From Lysobacter arenosi (GTDB taxonomy: Bacteria > Pseudomonadota > Gammaproteobacteria > Xanthomonadales > Xanthomonadaceae), in assembly GCF_016613475.2 (NCBI RefSeq), contig NZ_CP071517.1, forward strand, positions 1,488,001 to 1,552,000: 64,000 nucleotides of DNA. Reading direction: 5' to 3'. The stretch's first letter is position 1, and every line of letters starts with the position of its first letter. Below are positions 9,258-20,399 of this stretch, in pieces. The notes under the pieces are model-generated. The model saw only the letters and a list, made by a program, of their open reading frames with translations, ran no database searches and was not told where the DNA came from. The translations under genes were made by a program, and so were the position numbers.

Positions 9258-10208
9258 TCAATCGACCAGCTGCAGCCGAAGCTCTTTCGGCAGGGCAAAC
9301 ACCATGTCCTCAGGCTCGCCATCGAGCTCGCTGACGTGCTGGGCACCCAGTTCGCGCAAACGCTCGATCACGCCGCGCACCAGCACCTCGGGCGCCGAGG
9401 CGCCGGCGGTCACGCCGATGCGCTTGCGGCCCTCGACCCAGGCCGGGTTGATCTCGATCGCGCCGTCGATCAGGTAGGCCGCGACGCCCTCGCGCTCGGC
9501 CAGCTCGCGCAGGCGGTTGGAGTTGGAGCTGTTGATCGAGCCAACCACCAGCACCAGGTCGCACTTGGCGGCCAGTTCGCGCACGGCGTCCTGGCGGTTC
9601 TGGGTGGCGTAGCAGATGTCGTCGTTCTTCGGACCCTGCATGGCCGGGTACTTGGTGCGCAGGGCCTCGATCACGCTGCGGGTGTCGTCCACCGACAGCG
9701 TGGTCTGGGTCGTGTAGGCGACGTTCTGCGGCTGGTCGATCTCCAGCGCGGCAACGTCGTCGTTGTCCTCGACCAGGTAGATCCTTCCCGAGCCGGCCTC
9801 GCGCTTCCACTGGCCCATCGTGCCTTCGACTTCGGGGTGACCCTCGTGGCCGATCAGCACCACGTCGCGGCCGGCACGGCAGTGCCGGGCCACTTCGAGG
9901 TGGACCTTGGTCACCAGCGGACAGGTCGCGTCGAACACCTTCAGGTCGCGCCGCTGCGCTTCCTCGCGCACGGCCTTGGATACGCCGTGGGCGCTGAAGA
10001 TCACGGTGGCGCCGTCGGGCACTTCGTCGAGTTCCTCGACGAAGATTGCGCCGCGGTGCTTGAGGTCGTCGACCACGAAGCGGTTGTGCACGACTTCATG
10101 GCGCACGTAGATCGGCGCGCCGAGCGTCTCGATCGCGCGCTTGACGATCTCGATGGCGCGGTCGACGCCGGCGCAGAAACCACGGGGATTGGCTAGCAGG
10201 ACATCCAT
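9258..10208 (-). CDS. ispH: 4-hydroxy-3-methylbut-2-enyl diphosphate reductase
   Basis: This 316-aa enzyme performs the last step of the MEP isoprenoid pathway, making IPP and DMAPP. The three cysteines that hold its Fe-S cluster are present in GFCAG (Cys12), ATCPLV (about Cys95) and ICYATQNRQ (about Cys195). The catalytic Glu lies in the [14 protein letters not shown] region, and the SxN motif that binds substrate is seen as [10 protein letters not shown]. Length equals that of E. coli IspH. It is the last gene of ribF-ileS-lspA-ispH, 27 bases after lspA, an arrangement conserved in gammaproteobacteria. Confidence 0.97.
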   Translation of the reverse strand: MDVLLANPRGFCAGVDRAIEIVKRAIETLGAPIYVRHEVVHNRFVVDDLKHRGAIFVEELDEVPDGATVIFSAHGVSKAVREEAQRRDLKVFDATCPLVTKVHLEVARHCRAGRDVVLIGHEGHPEVEGTMGQWKREAGSGRIYLVEDNDDVAALEIDQPQNVAYTTQTTLSVDDTRSVIEALRTKYPAMQGPKNDDICYATQNRQDAVRELAAKCDLVLVVGSINSSNSNRLRELAEREGVAAYLIDGAIEINPAWVEGRKRIGVTAGASAPEVLVRGVIERLRELGAQHVSELDGEPEDMVFALPKELRLQLVD

Positions 10209-10235
10209 GGCGCCATTGTACTCCGGGGGGGCCGA

Positions 10236-10739
10236 CTACTTGCTCGCCGCCGGCTGCGGCTTGGGCGCCAGCAGGCCGAACAGGGCGATGCCTACCGCAC
10301 CGACGACAATGGCCGAATCGGCGATGTTGAACGCCGGCCAGTAATGGTCCTGCCAGTGCCACTGGATGAAGTCGACGACGTGGCCGTGCAGCAGGCGGTC
10401 GATGACGTTGCCCAGGGCACCGCCGATCACCAGCGAATACGGCAGCGCGCTCTTCCAGTCGCTGCGACGGGTCTGCGCCAGCCACCAGCCAAGCAGGCCG
10501 CTGATCGCCACCGCCAGCACCACGAACACATACTTCTGCCAGCCACCGGCATCGCTCAGGAAGCTGAACGCCGCGCCGGTATTGTAGGTGCGGTACCAGT
10601 TCCAGAAGCCTTCGATCACCGGGATCGCGGTGTATTCCGGCAGCGAGGTCAGTACCCACCACTTGGTGAGCTGGTCGAGCACGATGACTGCCGCCGACAG
10701 CAGCAGCCACGGCAAGGCATTGGGACGAACCGGCGCCAT
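10236..10739 (-). CDS. lspA: Lipoprotein signal peptidase II
   Basis: This 167-aa inner-membrane aspartyl protease removes the signal peptide of diacylglyceryl-modified prolipoproteins. Four hydrophobic segments are visible. The catalytic aspartates lie in the conserved GNVIDRL and FNIADS motifs, and the family motif [10 protein letters not shown] is intact. The ATG at 10739 overlaps the ileS stop by one base (TGATG), which favours it over a start 9 bases upstream inside ileS. Several genes in this window encode lipoproteins that would be its substrates (BON/OmpA, DUF4139, PstS2). Confidence 0.95.
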   Translation of the reverse strand: MAPVRPNALPWLLLSAAVIVLDQLTKWWVLTSLPEYTAIPVIEGFWNWYRTYNTGAAFSFLSDAGGWQKYVFVVLAVAISGLLGWWLAQTRRSDWKSALPYSLVIGGALGNVIDRLLHGHVVDFIQWHWQDHYWPAFNIADSAIVVGAVGIALFGLLAPKPQPAASK

Positions 10740-13630
10740 CAGAACCACTCCCTGTTCTCACCAGCGCCGGACTCGCCGGCACCGCTGAGGTTGACCACGC
10801 AGCGGCCGCACAGCTCCGGATGGGCGGCATCGCTGCCGATGTCGGCACGGTACTGCCAGCAGCGCACGCACTTGGATTTGGTCGTCGGCGTGGCCAGCAC
10901 GGCGATGTCCTTGATGCCGTCATCGGCGATGACTTCTACATCACCGCTGATGAACAGGAAGCGCAGTTCGTCGCTGAACTGGGCCAGCCAGTTCTGGTCG
11001 GCAACGCCGGCCTTCAACGCGATCTCGGCCTCGAGCGCGGCGCCGATGTCGCCGGCGGCGCGCATCGGCTCGAGCGTCCTGCTGACTTCTTCGCGCAGCG
11101 CGAGCAGGCGATCGAAGTCCTGCGCCGACAGCACCGAATCCTCGCCGAGCAGGGCCAGGCCGTCGTACCAGGTGGTGAACAGCACGTTGTCCTCGCGCGG
11201 CCCCTTGTCCGTCACCTTCGGCAGGTGCTGCCACATCTCGTCGGCGGTGAAGGCCAGGATCGGCGCGATCCAGCGCGCGAAACCTTCTGCAATGCGGTAC
11301 ATCGCGCTCTGCGCCGAACGGCGGCCGCGCGAATCTTCCGGCATCGTGTAGAGACGGTCCTTGGTCACGTCGAGGTAGAGCGAACCCAGGTCGACGCTGC
11401 AGAAGTTCGACAGCGCCTGCACGATCTCGGCGAAGTCGTAGCGCTCGTAGGCGCTGGCGATGCGATCCTGCAATTCGGCGGCGCGATGCACGATCCAGCG
11501 ATCGAGTGCGACCATGTCGTTCAGCGGGCGCAGGTGCACGGCCGGGTCGAAACCGCTGAGGTTGGCCAGCAGGAAACGCGCGGTGTTGCGGATGCGACGG
11601 TAGACGTCGGCATTGCGCTTGAGGATGTCGTCCGACACCGACATCTCGTTGCGGTAATCGGTCGAGGCGATCCACAGGCGCAGCACGTCGGCACCCATCT
11701 GGTCGATGACCTTCTGCGGCGCCAGCGTGTTCTGCAGCGACTTGGACATCTTCTTGCCCTGCGCATCGACGGTGAAGCCGTGCGTGAGCACCTGTCGGTA
11801 CGGGGCGACGCCGTCCATCGCCACGCCGGTCAGCAGCGAGCTGTGGAACCAGCCGCGATGCTGGTCGGAACCTTCCAGGTAGAGATCGGCCGGCTTGTGC
11901 AGGCCGTCCTGGGGACGCTGCGCGAGCACGCACTCGTGGCTGACGCCAGAGTCGAACCAGACGTCGAGGATGTCGGTGACCTTCTCGTAATCCGCGGCCT
12001 CGTTGCCGAGCAGCTCTTCGGCGGTCATCGCATACCAGGCATCGGCGCCTTCGAGCTCGACGCGCTCGGCGACCTTGCGCATCAGTTCGGGCGAACGCGG
12101 ATGCGGCTCGCCGGTCTCGCGATGGAAGAACAATGCGATCGGCACGCCCCAGTAGCGCTGGCGCGAGATCGTCCAGTCCGGACGGCCCTCGATCATGTTG
12201 TAGATGCGCGCCTCACCCCACTCCGGCACCCAGCCGACCTTGCCGATCTCGGCCAGGCTGTCGCGGCGCAGGCCGGCCTGTTCCATCGAGATGAACCACT
12301 GCGGCGTGGCGCGGAACACCACCGGCGTCTTGTGGCGCCAGCAGTGCGGGTAGCTGTGGGTGATGCGGTGGGCGAAAAGCAGGTGGCCGCTGGCGCCGAT
12401 CACGTCGAGGATCGGCTGCTCGGCCTTCCAGATGTGCAGGCCAGCCAGCGTGGTGCCATCGGCCGGCGGCGTCGACGGCAGGTACAGACCGCGGCCATCG
12501 ACCGGGTTCATCTGGCCGGCGCTGTAGCGATCCATCAGGCCGTACTTCAGCCCGACCGCATAGTCCTCCTGGCCGTGGCCCGGAGCGGTATGGACGATGC
12601 CGGTGCCATCCTCGGCCGAGACATGGTCACCGACCAGCACCGGGATCTCGCGATCGGCATAGAACGGATGCTGCAGCAGCTGGCTGTCGAGGTCGTTGCC
12701 GAGGACGCGACCGAGCACGGTCACTTCCTCGATGCCGTAGCGCGACAGCGCCTTGCCGGCCAGCGCTTCGGCCAGCACCAGCAGGCGGCGACCGCCGTCG
12801 GCCATGCGCGGGCCTTCGACCAGCACGTATTCGAGTTCCGGGCCGACGCTCACCGCCAGGCTCGCCGGAAGCGTCCACGGCGTGGTCGTCCAGATCGGCA
12901 TCGCCACGCGCACGCCGTCTTCGACGGTGGCGCCGAACAGCGCCGCCAGCGCCTGCGGATCGCGCGCGTCGTAGGCGACGTCGATCGCCCAGGACTGCTT
13001 GTCGGCGTACTCGATCTCCGCCTCGGCCAGGGCCGAGCCGCAATCGAAGCACCAGTGCACCGGCTTGGCGCCGCGCACCAGGTGGCCGCGTTCGACGATC
13101 TTCGCCAGCGAACGGATGATGTCGGCCTCGTAGCGGAAGTCCATCGTCCGGTACGGGTTCTCCCAGTCACCGAGCACGCCCAGGCGCTTGAAGTCGGTGC
13201 GCTGCAGGTCGATCTGCTCGGCGGCGTATTCGCGGCACTTCTGCCGGAACTCGCTGGCGTCGATCTTGTCGCCGACCTTGCCGAATTTCTTTTCGACCTG
13301 GTGCTCGATCGGCAGGCCGTGGCAATCCCAGCCCGGCACGTACGGCGCGTCGAAGCCGGCCAGCAGCTTGGACTTCACCACCACGTCCTTGAGCACCTTG
13401 TTGACCGCGTGGCCCAGGTGGATCGCGCCGTTCGCATACGGCGGGCCGTCGTGCAGCACGAAGCTGCGCTCGCGCTTGCCGACCTTCTCGCGGATTCGCT
13501 GGTACAGGCCCTCGCCTTCCCAGCGCGCCAGGGTCACCGGCTCGCGCTTGGGCAGGTCGCCGCGCATCGGGAAATCCGTCGCCGGCAGATGCAGGGTGGC
13601 TTTGTACTGGTTGGTTTCGTTATTGGTCAC
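10739..13630 (-). CDS. ileS: Isoleucyl-tRNA synthetase
   Basis: This 963-aa class I synthetase charges tRNA-Ile. The HIGH signature appears as HLGH in the N-terminal [11 protein letters not shown] region, and KMSKS is exact (KKMSKSLQN). The editing (CP1) domain lies between them, with a conserved Thr-rich [10 protein letters not shown]. The C-terminal zinc finger typical of bacterial IleRS is present (CVRCWQYR and CGRCVVNL). Length compares with 938 aa in E. coli. It is in an operon with ribF upstream and lspA downstream. Confidence 0.97.
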   Translation of the reverse strand: MTNNETNQYKATLHLPATDFPMRGDLPKREPVTLARWEGEGLYQRIREKVGKRERSFVLHDGPPYANGAIHLGHAVNKVLKDVVVKSKLLAGFDAPYVPGWDCHGLPIEHQVEKKFGKVGDKIDASEFRQKCREYAAEQIDLQRTDFKRLGVLGDWENPYRTMDFRYEADIIRSLAKIVERGHLVRGAKPVHWCFDCGSALAEAEIEYADKQSWAIDVAYDARDPQALAALFGATVEDGVRVAMPIWTTTPWTLPASLAVSVGPELEYVLVEGPRMADGGRRLLVLAEALAGKALSRYGIEEVTVLGRVLGNDLDSQLLQHPFYADREIPVLVGDHVSAEDGTGIVHTAPGHGQEDYAVGLKYGLMDRYSAGQMNPVDGRGLYLPSTPPADGTTLAGLHIWKAEQPILDVIGASGHLLFAHRITHSYPHCWRHKTPVVFRATPQWFISMEQAGLRRDSLAEIGKVGWVPEWGEARIYNMIEGRPDWTISRQRYWGVPIALFFHRETGEPHPRSPELMRKVAERVELEGADAWYAMTAEELLGNEAADYEKVTDILDVWFDSGVSHECVLAQRPQDGLHKPADLYLEGSDQHRGWFHSSLLTGVAMDGVAPYRQVLTHGFTVDAQGKKMSKSLQNTLAPQKVIDQMGADVLRLWIASTDYRNEMSVSDDILKRNADVYRRIRNTARFLLANLSGFDPAVHLRPLNDMVALDRWIVHRAAELQDRIASAYERYDFAEIVQALSNFCSVDLGSLYLDVTKDRLYTMPEDSRGRRSAQSAMYRIAEGFARWIAPILAFTADEMWQHLPKVTDKGPREDNVLFTTWYDGLALLGEDSVLSAQDFDRLLALREEVSRTLEPMRAAGDIGAALEAEIALKAGVADQNWLAQFSDELRFLFISGDVEVIADDGIKDIAVLATPTTKSKCVRCWQYRADIGSDAAHPELCGRCVVNLSGAGESGAGENREWF

Positions 13631-13639
13631 AGCGTGCGC

Positions 13640-14581
13640 TCAGGCGAAAACTTCTTGCGAAAGGATGGCGCGGGCCTGCTCGGCGTCGCGGTGCATCTGC
13701 GCGGTCAGTGCCGGCAGATCGGAGAATTTCAGTTCATCACGCAGCTTGGCGACGAATTCGACTTCGATGCGCTGGCCGTAGAGGTCGCCGTTGAAGTCGA
13801 ACAGGTGTGCTTCGAGCAATGGCTCCACGCCGGCCACGGTCGGCCGCGTGCCCAGGCTCGACACGGATGCGCGTGGCTTGTCGCCGACGCCGTGCACCCA
13901 GGTCGCATAGATGCCCGACAACGCCGGGGTCTTGCCGGCGAAGCGCAGGTTGGCGGTCGGAAAACCGAGCGTGCGACCGAGGCGCTTGCCCGGCACGACG
14001 TGGCCGTCGATCGCATAGGGCCGACCGAGCAGTTCGGCGGCCGCGTCGAAGTCGCCGGCGAGCAGGGCTTCGCGGATCTTGGTGCTCGACACGCGCACGC
14101 CGTCGAGCAGGAACGGTTCGATCTCGCCGGCACCGAAACCATGCTCGGCGCCCATCCGCTGCAACAGCGCGATGTCGCCGGCGCGGCCCTTGCCGAAGCG
14201 AAACTCCGGGCCGACCCAGACTTCGCGCGCCGACAGGCGGCCCATCAGCACCGTGCGGACAAAATCCTCGGCCGACATGCTGCTGAAGCGGCGGTCGAAG
14301 CGCAGCAGGCCGAGCTGGTCGGCGCCCAGGTCGAACAGGCGCTCGGCCTTGGCGTGGGTCAGCAGCAACCGCGGCGGCGGTGCCGCCGGGGCGAAGAACT
14401 CGCGCGGAAGCGGTTCGAAGCTCAGCACGACCGCTTCCACGCCCAACGCGCGGGCACGGGCAACCGTGTGGCGCACCAGCGCCTGATGCCCGAGATGCAG
14501 GCCGTCGAATGCGCCGATGCAGACCACACTGCCGTGCGGGCACCGGGACCCGCCCTCGACGTCACGAAAAAGCCTGCTCAT
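13640..14581 (-). CDS. ribF: Bifunctional riboflavin kinase / FAD synthetase
   Basis: This 313-aa enzyme converts riboflavin to FMN and FAD. The N-terminal adenylyltransferase has the nucleotidyl-transferase motif GAFDGLHLGHQAL and the ISSTxIR equivalent VSSTKIREAL. The C-terminal flavokinase has the GKRLGRTLGFPTAN motif (PTAN binds Mg-ATP), followed by EAHLFDFNGDLYGQ. ATG 14581 (MSRLFRDV) fits family N-termini; an ATG two codons upstream is also possible. No good Shine-Dalgarno is seen. A TATACT lies only a few bases upstream of the starts, so the message may be almost leaderless if that is its -10 element. Confidence 0.95.
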   Translation of the reverse strand: MSRLFRDVEGGSRCPHGSVVCIGAFDGLHLGHQALVRHTVARARALGVEAVVLSFEPLPREFFAPAAPPPRLLLTHAKAERLFDLGADQLGLLRFDRRFSSMSAEDFVRTVLMGRLSAREVWVGPEFRFGKGRAGDIALLQRMGAEHGFGAGEIEPFLLDGVRVSSTKIREALLAGDFDAAAELLGRPYAIDGHVVPGKRLGRTLGFPTANLRFAGKTPALSGIYATWVHGVGDKPRASVSSLGTRPTVAGVEPLLEAHLFDFNGDLYGQRIEVEFVAKLRDELKFSDLPALTAQMHRDAEQARAILSQEVFA

Positions 14582-14642
14582 TGCCATTAAGTATAGCCGG
14601 GGCAAGGGATTTCCATTCCCCTCGCCCCTGCACTGGTCATCG

Positions 14643-16268
14643 TCAGTGCCCGCGCAGGTCGCGCGGACGGATGCCCTGCAGCCACAACGCGGCGGCATAG
14701 GCGATGCCGCCGGCGCCGACCAGCACGCCCAGCTTCCAGACCCGCTCCCACCACGGCCACTCGCTCCAGCCCTGCCAGCCCCAAAGGATGGCCAGCAGCA
14801 CCGCCGTCATGGCGAGGCTGGCCACGGCGATCTGGCGCAGGAAACGGCGCCAGCCCGGCTGCATCTCGTAAACCTTGGAACGGCTGAGGTACCACCACAG
14901 CTGCAGCGCGTTGGTCCAGCCGGCGATCGCGATGGCCAGCGCCAGCAACGCATGCGCGCCGGGGATGCGACCCAGGGCATCGAGCAGGCCGGTCGACTGC
15001 GCCCGTGCCGCGGCGCCGACGTCGGTCAGGAACAGCAGCCCCAGCATCAGGGTGATGGTCATCAGCACGTTCACCGCCACCGAGACCACCGCCGACTTCA
15101 CCGGCGTCTTGGTGTCCTGGCGCGAATAGAAGCCCGGCGCCAGCACCTTCACCAGCAGGAACGCCGGCACCGCGGTCGACTGCGCGATCAGGCTCAGTTG
15201 AGCCATGCGCGTGTCCTCGGCGCTGAAATGGCCGTGCTGGAACAGCGCGGCGATCAGCGGCTTGGCGCACAGCACCAGGCCGATGCAGGCCGGCACGCCG
15301 ATCATCATGCAAAGGCGGAAACCCCAGTCGAGGCCGCGCGAGAAGCCTTCGGGATCGGTGTCGGCGTGGCGCGCCGACAGGTGCGGCAGGATCACCGTGC
15401 CGATGGCGACGCCGAACATGCCCAGCGGGAATTCCAGCAGGCGGTCGGTGTAGTACAGCCAGGTCACGCTGCCGCTGATCAGGAACGAAGCCATGATCGT
15501 GTTCAACAGCAGGTTGACCTGGGCCACGGACGAGCCGAACAGGGTCGGCACCATCAGCTTCATGATCTTGCGCACGCCGCCATGCGAACCGCCCCAGCGC
15601 GGTCGCGGCAGCAGCCCGATCCGCGCGAGCGACGGCAGCTGGAAAACCAGCTGGGCGATACCGGCGGCGAACACGCCCCAGGCCAGCGCCAGTACCGGCT
15701 CGTAGCCCCATTCCTTGAGCTGCGGCGCCAGGCACAGCGCGGCCAGGATCATCGAGATGTTCAGCAGCACCGGCGACAGCGCCGGGATGGCGAAGCGCTT
15801 GTAGCTGTTGAGGATGCCGCCGACGAAGGAGGCCAGCGAGATGAACAGCGCATAGGGGAAGGTGATGCGGAGCATCAGCTCGGCCAGCTCGCTTTGCTCG
15901 CTGCCGGGCTCGAAGCCGGGCGCGAACAGGCGCATCACCACGGGCGCGAAGATCACCGCCAGGGCCGTGATCACCAGCAGCGCGGCGGTCAGGGTGCCGG
16001 CGACCCGGTCGATCAGTTCCTTGACCGCGGCCTCGTCGTGCTTGGCCTTGTACTCGGCCAGCACCGGCACGAAGGCCATCGAGAACGAGCCCTCGGCCGA
16101 GAGCCGGCGCATGAAATTGGGGATCCGGAAGGCCACCACGAAGGCGTCCATGGCCGGGCTGGCCCCGAACACGGCCGCATAGATCTGGTCCCGAACCAGC
16201 CCGGAGACGCGCGAAATGAACGTCATCGCGCTGAAAATGGTTGTAGAGCGCAACAGCCCCCCACTCAT
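14643..16268 (-). CDS. murJ: Lipid II flippase MurJ
   Basis: This 541-aa multidrug/oligosaccharidyl-lipid exporter superfamily protein has about 14 hydrophobic segments. It flips lipid II across the inner membrane for peptidoglycan synthesis. Family sequence is evident from [16 protein letters not shown] at the N-terminus, which contains Arg residues of the central cavity, and from [17 protein letters not shown]. The start at 16268 is taken because GGGAAGGG precedes it; the reading frame upstream is not family-like. It is divergent from rpsT, a pairing conserved in many gammaproteobacteria, and sits just before ribF. Confidence 0.95.
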   Translation of the reverse strand: MSGGLLRSTTIFSAMTFISRVSGLVRDQIYAAVFGASPAMDAFVVAFRIPNFMRRLSAEGSFSMAFVPVLAEYKAKHDEAAVKELIDRVAGTLTAALLVITALAVIFAPVVMRLFAPGFEPGSEQSELAELMLRITFPYALFISLASFVGGILNSYKRFAIPALSPVLLNISMILAALCLAPQLKEWGYEPVLALAWGVFAAGIAQLVFQLPSLARIGLLPRPRWGGSHGGVRKIMKLMVPTLFGSSVAQVNLLLNTIMASFLISGSVTWLYYTDRLLEFPLGMFGVAIGTVILPHLSARHADTDPEGFSRGLDWGFRLCMMIGVPACIGLVLCAKPLIAALFQHGHFSAEDTRMAQLSLIAQSTAVPAFLLVKVLAPGFYSRQDTKTPVKSAVVSVAVNVLMTITLMLGLLFLTDVGAAARAQSTGLLDALGRIPGAHALLALAIAIAGWTNALQLWWYLSRSKVYEMQPGWRRFLRQIAVASLAMTAVLLAILWGWQGWSEWPWWERVWKLGVLVGAGGIAYAAALWLQGIRPRDLRGH

Positions 16269-16331
16269 CGACCCTTCCCCCGGCTGCTGACGCACGCCCT
16301 GCTGGGCCCGGCTCCGTTGGGCCCGGCCATG

Positions 16332-16360
16332 TTGACGCAACCCATTGTATCGTCCATACT
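16332..16360 (+). promoter_or_regulatory. Sigma-70 promoter of rpsT
   Basis: TTGACG (16332-16337) and CATACT (16355-16360) are separated by 17 bases and lie about 58 bases upstream of the rpsT start. This is a near-consensus arrangement between divergent murJ and rpsT. Confidence 0.7.
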
Positions 16361-16417
16361 TTCCGGTCTGATTTTCCGCAATCCCATATTTCTCTTACCA
16401 GTTTCCAGGAATTTGCC

Positions 16418-16687
16418 GTGGCAAACATCAAGTCCGCCAAAAAGCGCGCCAAGCAGACCGTCGTCCGCAATGCCCGCAACGCCAGCCAGCGTTCGATGCT
16501 GCGTACCGCTGTGAAGAAGGTGCTCAAGGCCCTGGGCGAGAACGACGCCGCCGGCGCCGAGACCGCCTTCGCAGTCGCACAGCCGATCCTCGATCGCTTC
16601 AGCTCGCGTGGTCTCATCCACAAGAACAAGGCTGCCCGTCACAAGGCTCGCCTGAACGCCCGTATCAAGGCGCTCAAGGCTGCGTGA
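16418..16687 (+). CDS. rpsT: 30S ribosomal protein S20
   Basis: This 89-aa, strongly basic protein begins [13 protein letters not shown] and ends in [16 protein letters not shown], as in S20 throughout gammaproteobacteria. It binds the 5' domain of 16S rRNA during 30S assembly. The start codon is GTG, with CAGGA about 8 bases upstream; a weak start is typical of rpsT, which in E. coli (UUG start) is autoregulated at translation. It is monocistronic, with a clear promoter and a strong terminator. Confidence 0.97.
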   Translation: MANIKSAKKRAKQTVVRNARNASQRSMLRTAVKKVLKALGENDAAGAETAFAVAQPILDRFSSRGLIHKNKAARHKARLNARIKALKAA

Positions 16688-16773
16688 TCCAGCCGACGCG
16701 CCGGCAACGCCGGCGCTGAAGCGGTAGTCAAGTTCGTCGCCCTGCCCGGCCTCACCGCCGACAGCGCAAAACA

Positions 16774-16799
16774 AAAACCCGGCCGATGCCGGGTTTTTT
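16774..16799. terminator. Bidirectional Rho-independent terminator (rpsT / obgE)
   Basis: CCCGGC-CGAT-GCCGGG is flanked by AAAAA on the left and TTTTTT on the right, so it can stop transcription of rpsT on the plus strand and of convergent obgE on the minus strand. Confidence 0.92.
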
Positions 16800-16817
16800 G
16801 TTGCCTGCGCGACAGGC

Positions 16818-17909
<1,092 letters not shown>

Positions 17910-17957
17910 TTACTTCAGTAGTGGAGCTGTTGAACGGATGCGAGCTTATCGCAGAAA

Positions 17958-17982
17958 CGAAAAGCCCCGCCGAAGCGGGGCC
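17958..17982 (-). terminator. Terminator/attenuator between rpmA and obgE
   Basis: On the minus strand GCCCCGC-TTCG-GCGGGGC is followed by TTTTCGTTT. It lies just after rpmA and before obgE, so it would end most rplU-rpmA transcripts and let a fraction continue into obgE. Confidence 0.85.
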
Positions 17983-18005
17983 CCTCGCTGCAGCTTCGAA
18001 TCCGA

Positions 18006-18263
18006 TTACTCGGAGACGACGCTGACGGTGCGACGCTTCTTCGGGCCCTTGGTCGCGAACTCGACCTTGCCGTCGACCAGCGCGAACAGGGTGTGATCGC
18101 GGCCGAGGCCGACGCCGGAACCCGGGTGGAACTGGGTGCCGCGCTGACGAACGATGATGTTGCCGGCCTCGATGGCCTGGCCGCCGTACATCTTCACGCC
18201 GAGGTACTTCGGGTTGGAGTCGCGGCCGTTACGGGTGGAACCTACGCCCTTTTTGTGTGCCAT
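18006..18263 (-). CDS. rpmA: 50S ribosomal protein L27
   Basis: This 85-aa protein begins [20 protein letters not shown], the signature N-terminus of L27, which reaches towards the peptidyl-transferase centre. It has no N-terminal cleavable extension of the Firmicutes type. AGGAG lies 8 bases before the ATG. It is co-transcribed with rplU, 15 bases upstream. Confidence 0.97.
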   Translation of the reverse strand: MAHKKGVGSTRNGRDSNPKYLGVKMYGGQAIEAGNIIVRQRGTQFHPGSGVGLGRDHTLFALVDGKVEFATKGPKKRRTVSVVSE

Positions 18264-18278
18264 GGCTGCTTCTCCTAA

Positions 18279-18587
18279 TTAGCCGGCGATGCCGGTGATT
18301 TCGATTTCGGTGTAGTGCTGACGGTGACCCATCTGCTTGCGGTGGTGCTTGCGGCGACGGAACTTCACGATGCGCACCTTGTCGGCGCGGCCGTGGCCGA
18401 CGACCTTGGCGGAGACGGTGGCACCCTTGAGGGCGTCGCCGATCTTCACGCCGTCGCTTCCGCCCAGCATCAGGACGTTGTCGAGCTTGATCTCGCTGCC
18501 GACTTCGGCATCGAGCAGTTCAACGCGCAGGGTTTCGCCCTGCATCACGCGGTACTGCTTACCGCCGGTGACTACTACTGCGTACAT
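18279..18587 (-). CDS. rplU: 50S ribosomal protein L21
   Basis: This 102-aa protein begins [20 protein letters not shown] and contains the rRNA-binding basic loop [16 protein letters not shown], both typical of L21. It is the first gene of rplU-rpmA-obgE. AGAGGAA lies about 7 bases before the ATG, and a strong sigma-70-like promoter lies upstream at 18652-18680. Confidence 0.97.
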   Translation of the reverse strand: MYAVVVTGGKQYRVMQGETLRVELLDAEVGSEIKLDNVLMLGGSDGVKIGDALKGATVSAKVVGHGRADKVRIVKFRRRKHHRKQMGHRQHYTEIEITGIAG

Positions 18588-18651
18588 GACCAGATTCCTC
18601 TGTAGTTATTTTGGTCGCTGCCGCACCCAAAACCGGGCGGACAGAAGCGGA

Positions 18652-18680
18652 ATTTTAGGGGTTTCAGCGGGTTACGGCAA
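18652..18680 (-). promoter_or_regulatory. Promoter of rplU-rpmA operon
   Basis: On the minus strand TTGCCG (18675-18680) is followed after exactly 17 bases by TAAAAT (18652-18657). Transcription would begin about 55-60 bases upstream of rplU. Confidence 0.65.
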
Positions 18681-18838
18681 GTCCTGGGCCACTTTCGGGC
18701 CGGCGGGGGCCGGAGGCGGCCTGCCACCCCCTTAACGCCGCCCATGCTGTACTGCCCTGGCGCCGGGGCGACGCCGGGGCGGCGTCGAAGCTGGCCCCCG
18801 CAGCCTGAGTCCGGGACGCCTGAGCGGGAGGAACCGCC

Positions 18839-19894
18839 ATGTTCGGCCAGATTCTAGAGCAGGTGAGCCGCCGGTTCGGCCTCGATCCGGACCAGGCCAA
18901 GCGCTTGATGGGCTTGCTGGTGGCGCAGGTCTTCAATCCCAAGCAGGGCGGCCCGGCCGGCTTCATCCAGTCGTTCAGGAACCAGGGACTGGGCGATCTG
19001 ATCGACTCCTGGCTCGGGCCGGGGCCCAACCAGCCGATCACCCCTGCCCAGCTCGAGGGCGTCCTCGGCAGCGATACCCTGTCCAGCTTCAGCAACCGCC
19101 TGGGCCTGCCAGCAGCAACCGTAGGCACAGCCGCGGCCGCGATGCTGCCCGATGCGATCGATGAACTCAGCGAGCATGGCGACCTGCCGGTCGCGGCCAG
19201 CCCGCTGTCGCAGAAACTCGAGCACTGGTTCGGCGGCATTGGCATGGGCCTGGACGAGTTCGGGCAATGGGCGGCCGCGTCCGCGGTCGGCGCCGCCGGC
19301 GTCGCTGCGGCAGCACCACTGCGACCAGATCCACCCGCGGTCGAACCCGCCCGCTCCCGATCCAGGGCCCATCACCTGCTGCCGTGGTTGTTGATCGGCG
19401 GCGTGATCGCTGCCGCCGTGTTGTTGCCTCGTGGCTGCCACGGCGAACGCACCGGCGTCACCGAAGCGCCAACCGCTGCAGTCAATGGCGATGCAGCCAC
19501 GCAGGCGCTGGACCAGCTGATCTCGCGCGACTTCACGGCGGACGACCTGGTGCATGCGCTGAACCTGATGGTGGTGCATTTCGATACCGACAGCGCACGC
19601 ATCTCCGCGCAGAGCGACGCGATCCTCGCCAAGGCCGCTGTTGCGATGAAGAAGTCACCTGCGGGAACACGCATCGAGATTGGCGGCCACACCGACAACA
19701 GCGGCGATGCCGCCGCCAACCTGAAGCTGTCGCAGGATCGCGCCGACGCGGTGAAACAACGACTGATCGAACAAGGCGTCGATGCATCCATCCTGACCAG
19801 CGTCGGTCATGGACAGGATCAACCAGTTGCTGACAACGCGACAGATGAGGGACGCGCGCGCAATCGTCGAATCGAATTCAGTGTTGTGAAGTAG
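18839..19894 (+). CDS. DUF937 (YidB-like) protein fused to an OmpA peptidoglycan-binding domain
   Basis: This 351-aa protein combines two families. Residues 1-160 look like a DUF937/YidB-type domain (QAKRLMGLLVAQ, GLGDLIDSWLGPGPNQPITPAQLEGVLG). After an Ala/Pro/Arg linker comes one hydrophobic helix (HLLPWLLIGGVIAAAVLL, about 185-202). The C-terminal OmpA domain has VHFDTDSA, the peptidoglycan-binding IEIGGHTDNSGDAAANLKLSQDRADAVK, and GRARNRRIEF. The helix suggests the OmpA domain is periplasmic and the DUF937 half cytoplasmic. GGAGG lies 7-8 bases before the ATG. The role of DUF937 is not established. It is monocistronic, and no terminator is obvious. Confidence 0.8.
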   Translation: MFGQILEQVSRRFGLDPDQAKRLMGLLVAQVFNPKQGGPAGFIQSFRNQGLGDLIDSWLGPGPNQPITPAQLEGVLGSDTLSSFSNRLGLPAATVGTAAAAMLPDAIDELSEHGDLPVAASPLSQKLEHWFGGIGMGLDEFGQWAAASAVGAAGVAAAAPLRPDPPAVEPARSRSRAHHLLPWLLIGGVIAAAVLLPRGCHGERTGVTEAPTAAVNGDAATQALDQLISRDFTADDLVHALNLMVVHFDTDSARISAQSDAILAKAAVAMKKSPAGTRIEIGGHTDNSGDAAANLKLSQDRADAVKQRLIEQGVDASILTSVGHGQDQPVADNATDEGRARNRRIEFSVVK

Positions 19895-20399
19895 CCGACA
19901 CTTTCACGCGAAGTAGACACGCGGCGTCTGCTTCGATGCGCATTCATCATTCACCTCACTGATTGCGCAGTCGCTTCTTGTTCAAGCGCGTGTACTTTCC
20001 TGTTCCGGATGCTTGCACTTCTGCGATGGTTTGGAATACGTTCACGTTGTGAGCGGCTACAGGGGGCCAATCACCATCGAGCATCCCGCGCGGCTGCGTG
20101 ATTGAACGCGGCACGAGGGATTGAACGCGACCAGGAAAGCGCGATCAGAAGGGGCCCCGGCATGTCACTGGAAGGATCCGGCAACGTCCGCGTTGTGCCC
20201 TTACGTCATACGCCTGCGGCGCCACGCCGCAATTCCACACATCGAATCCCGCGTGCCAGCGCGCGACTGCATTGCAGCGCCTGCGCCATTGGCACACACC
20301 CTGTCGGGCGACACGGATCTGCTCCGATGTAGCCGACACGAACCCCGGAGCCAAGGGGAGGCGACGGGAAATCCTGAGCAGCCAACAAAGGATGTTGTC
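19895..20399. other. 505-bp intergenic region upstream of the protease gene
   Basis: No convincing gene is seen; the short frames here lack family-like composition. The last 110 bases hold nested inverted segments (TCGG...CCGA around GGA...TCC, then CCCC...GGGG at about 20345-20360) that could form a structured 5' leader of the protease mRNA. I do not recognise a known riboswitch. The Shine-Dalgarno AAAGGA lies just before the protease start. Confidence 0.4.

Noticed and set aside
10820..14590. Very long plus-strand open frame (1256 codons) opposite ileS and ribF
   Set aside because: It is an antisense shadow of GC-rich coding sequence; the translation is rich in His, Arg, Ala and Val, with no domain, while ileS and ribF are unmistakable.
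20330..20399. Cyclic-di-GMP riboswitch before the protease
   Set aside because: GAGGCGACGGGAAATCC is vaguely similar to part of the motif, but the conserved GACGCAAAGCC and tetraloop-receptor elements are missing.
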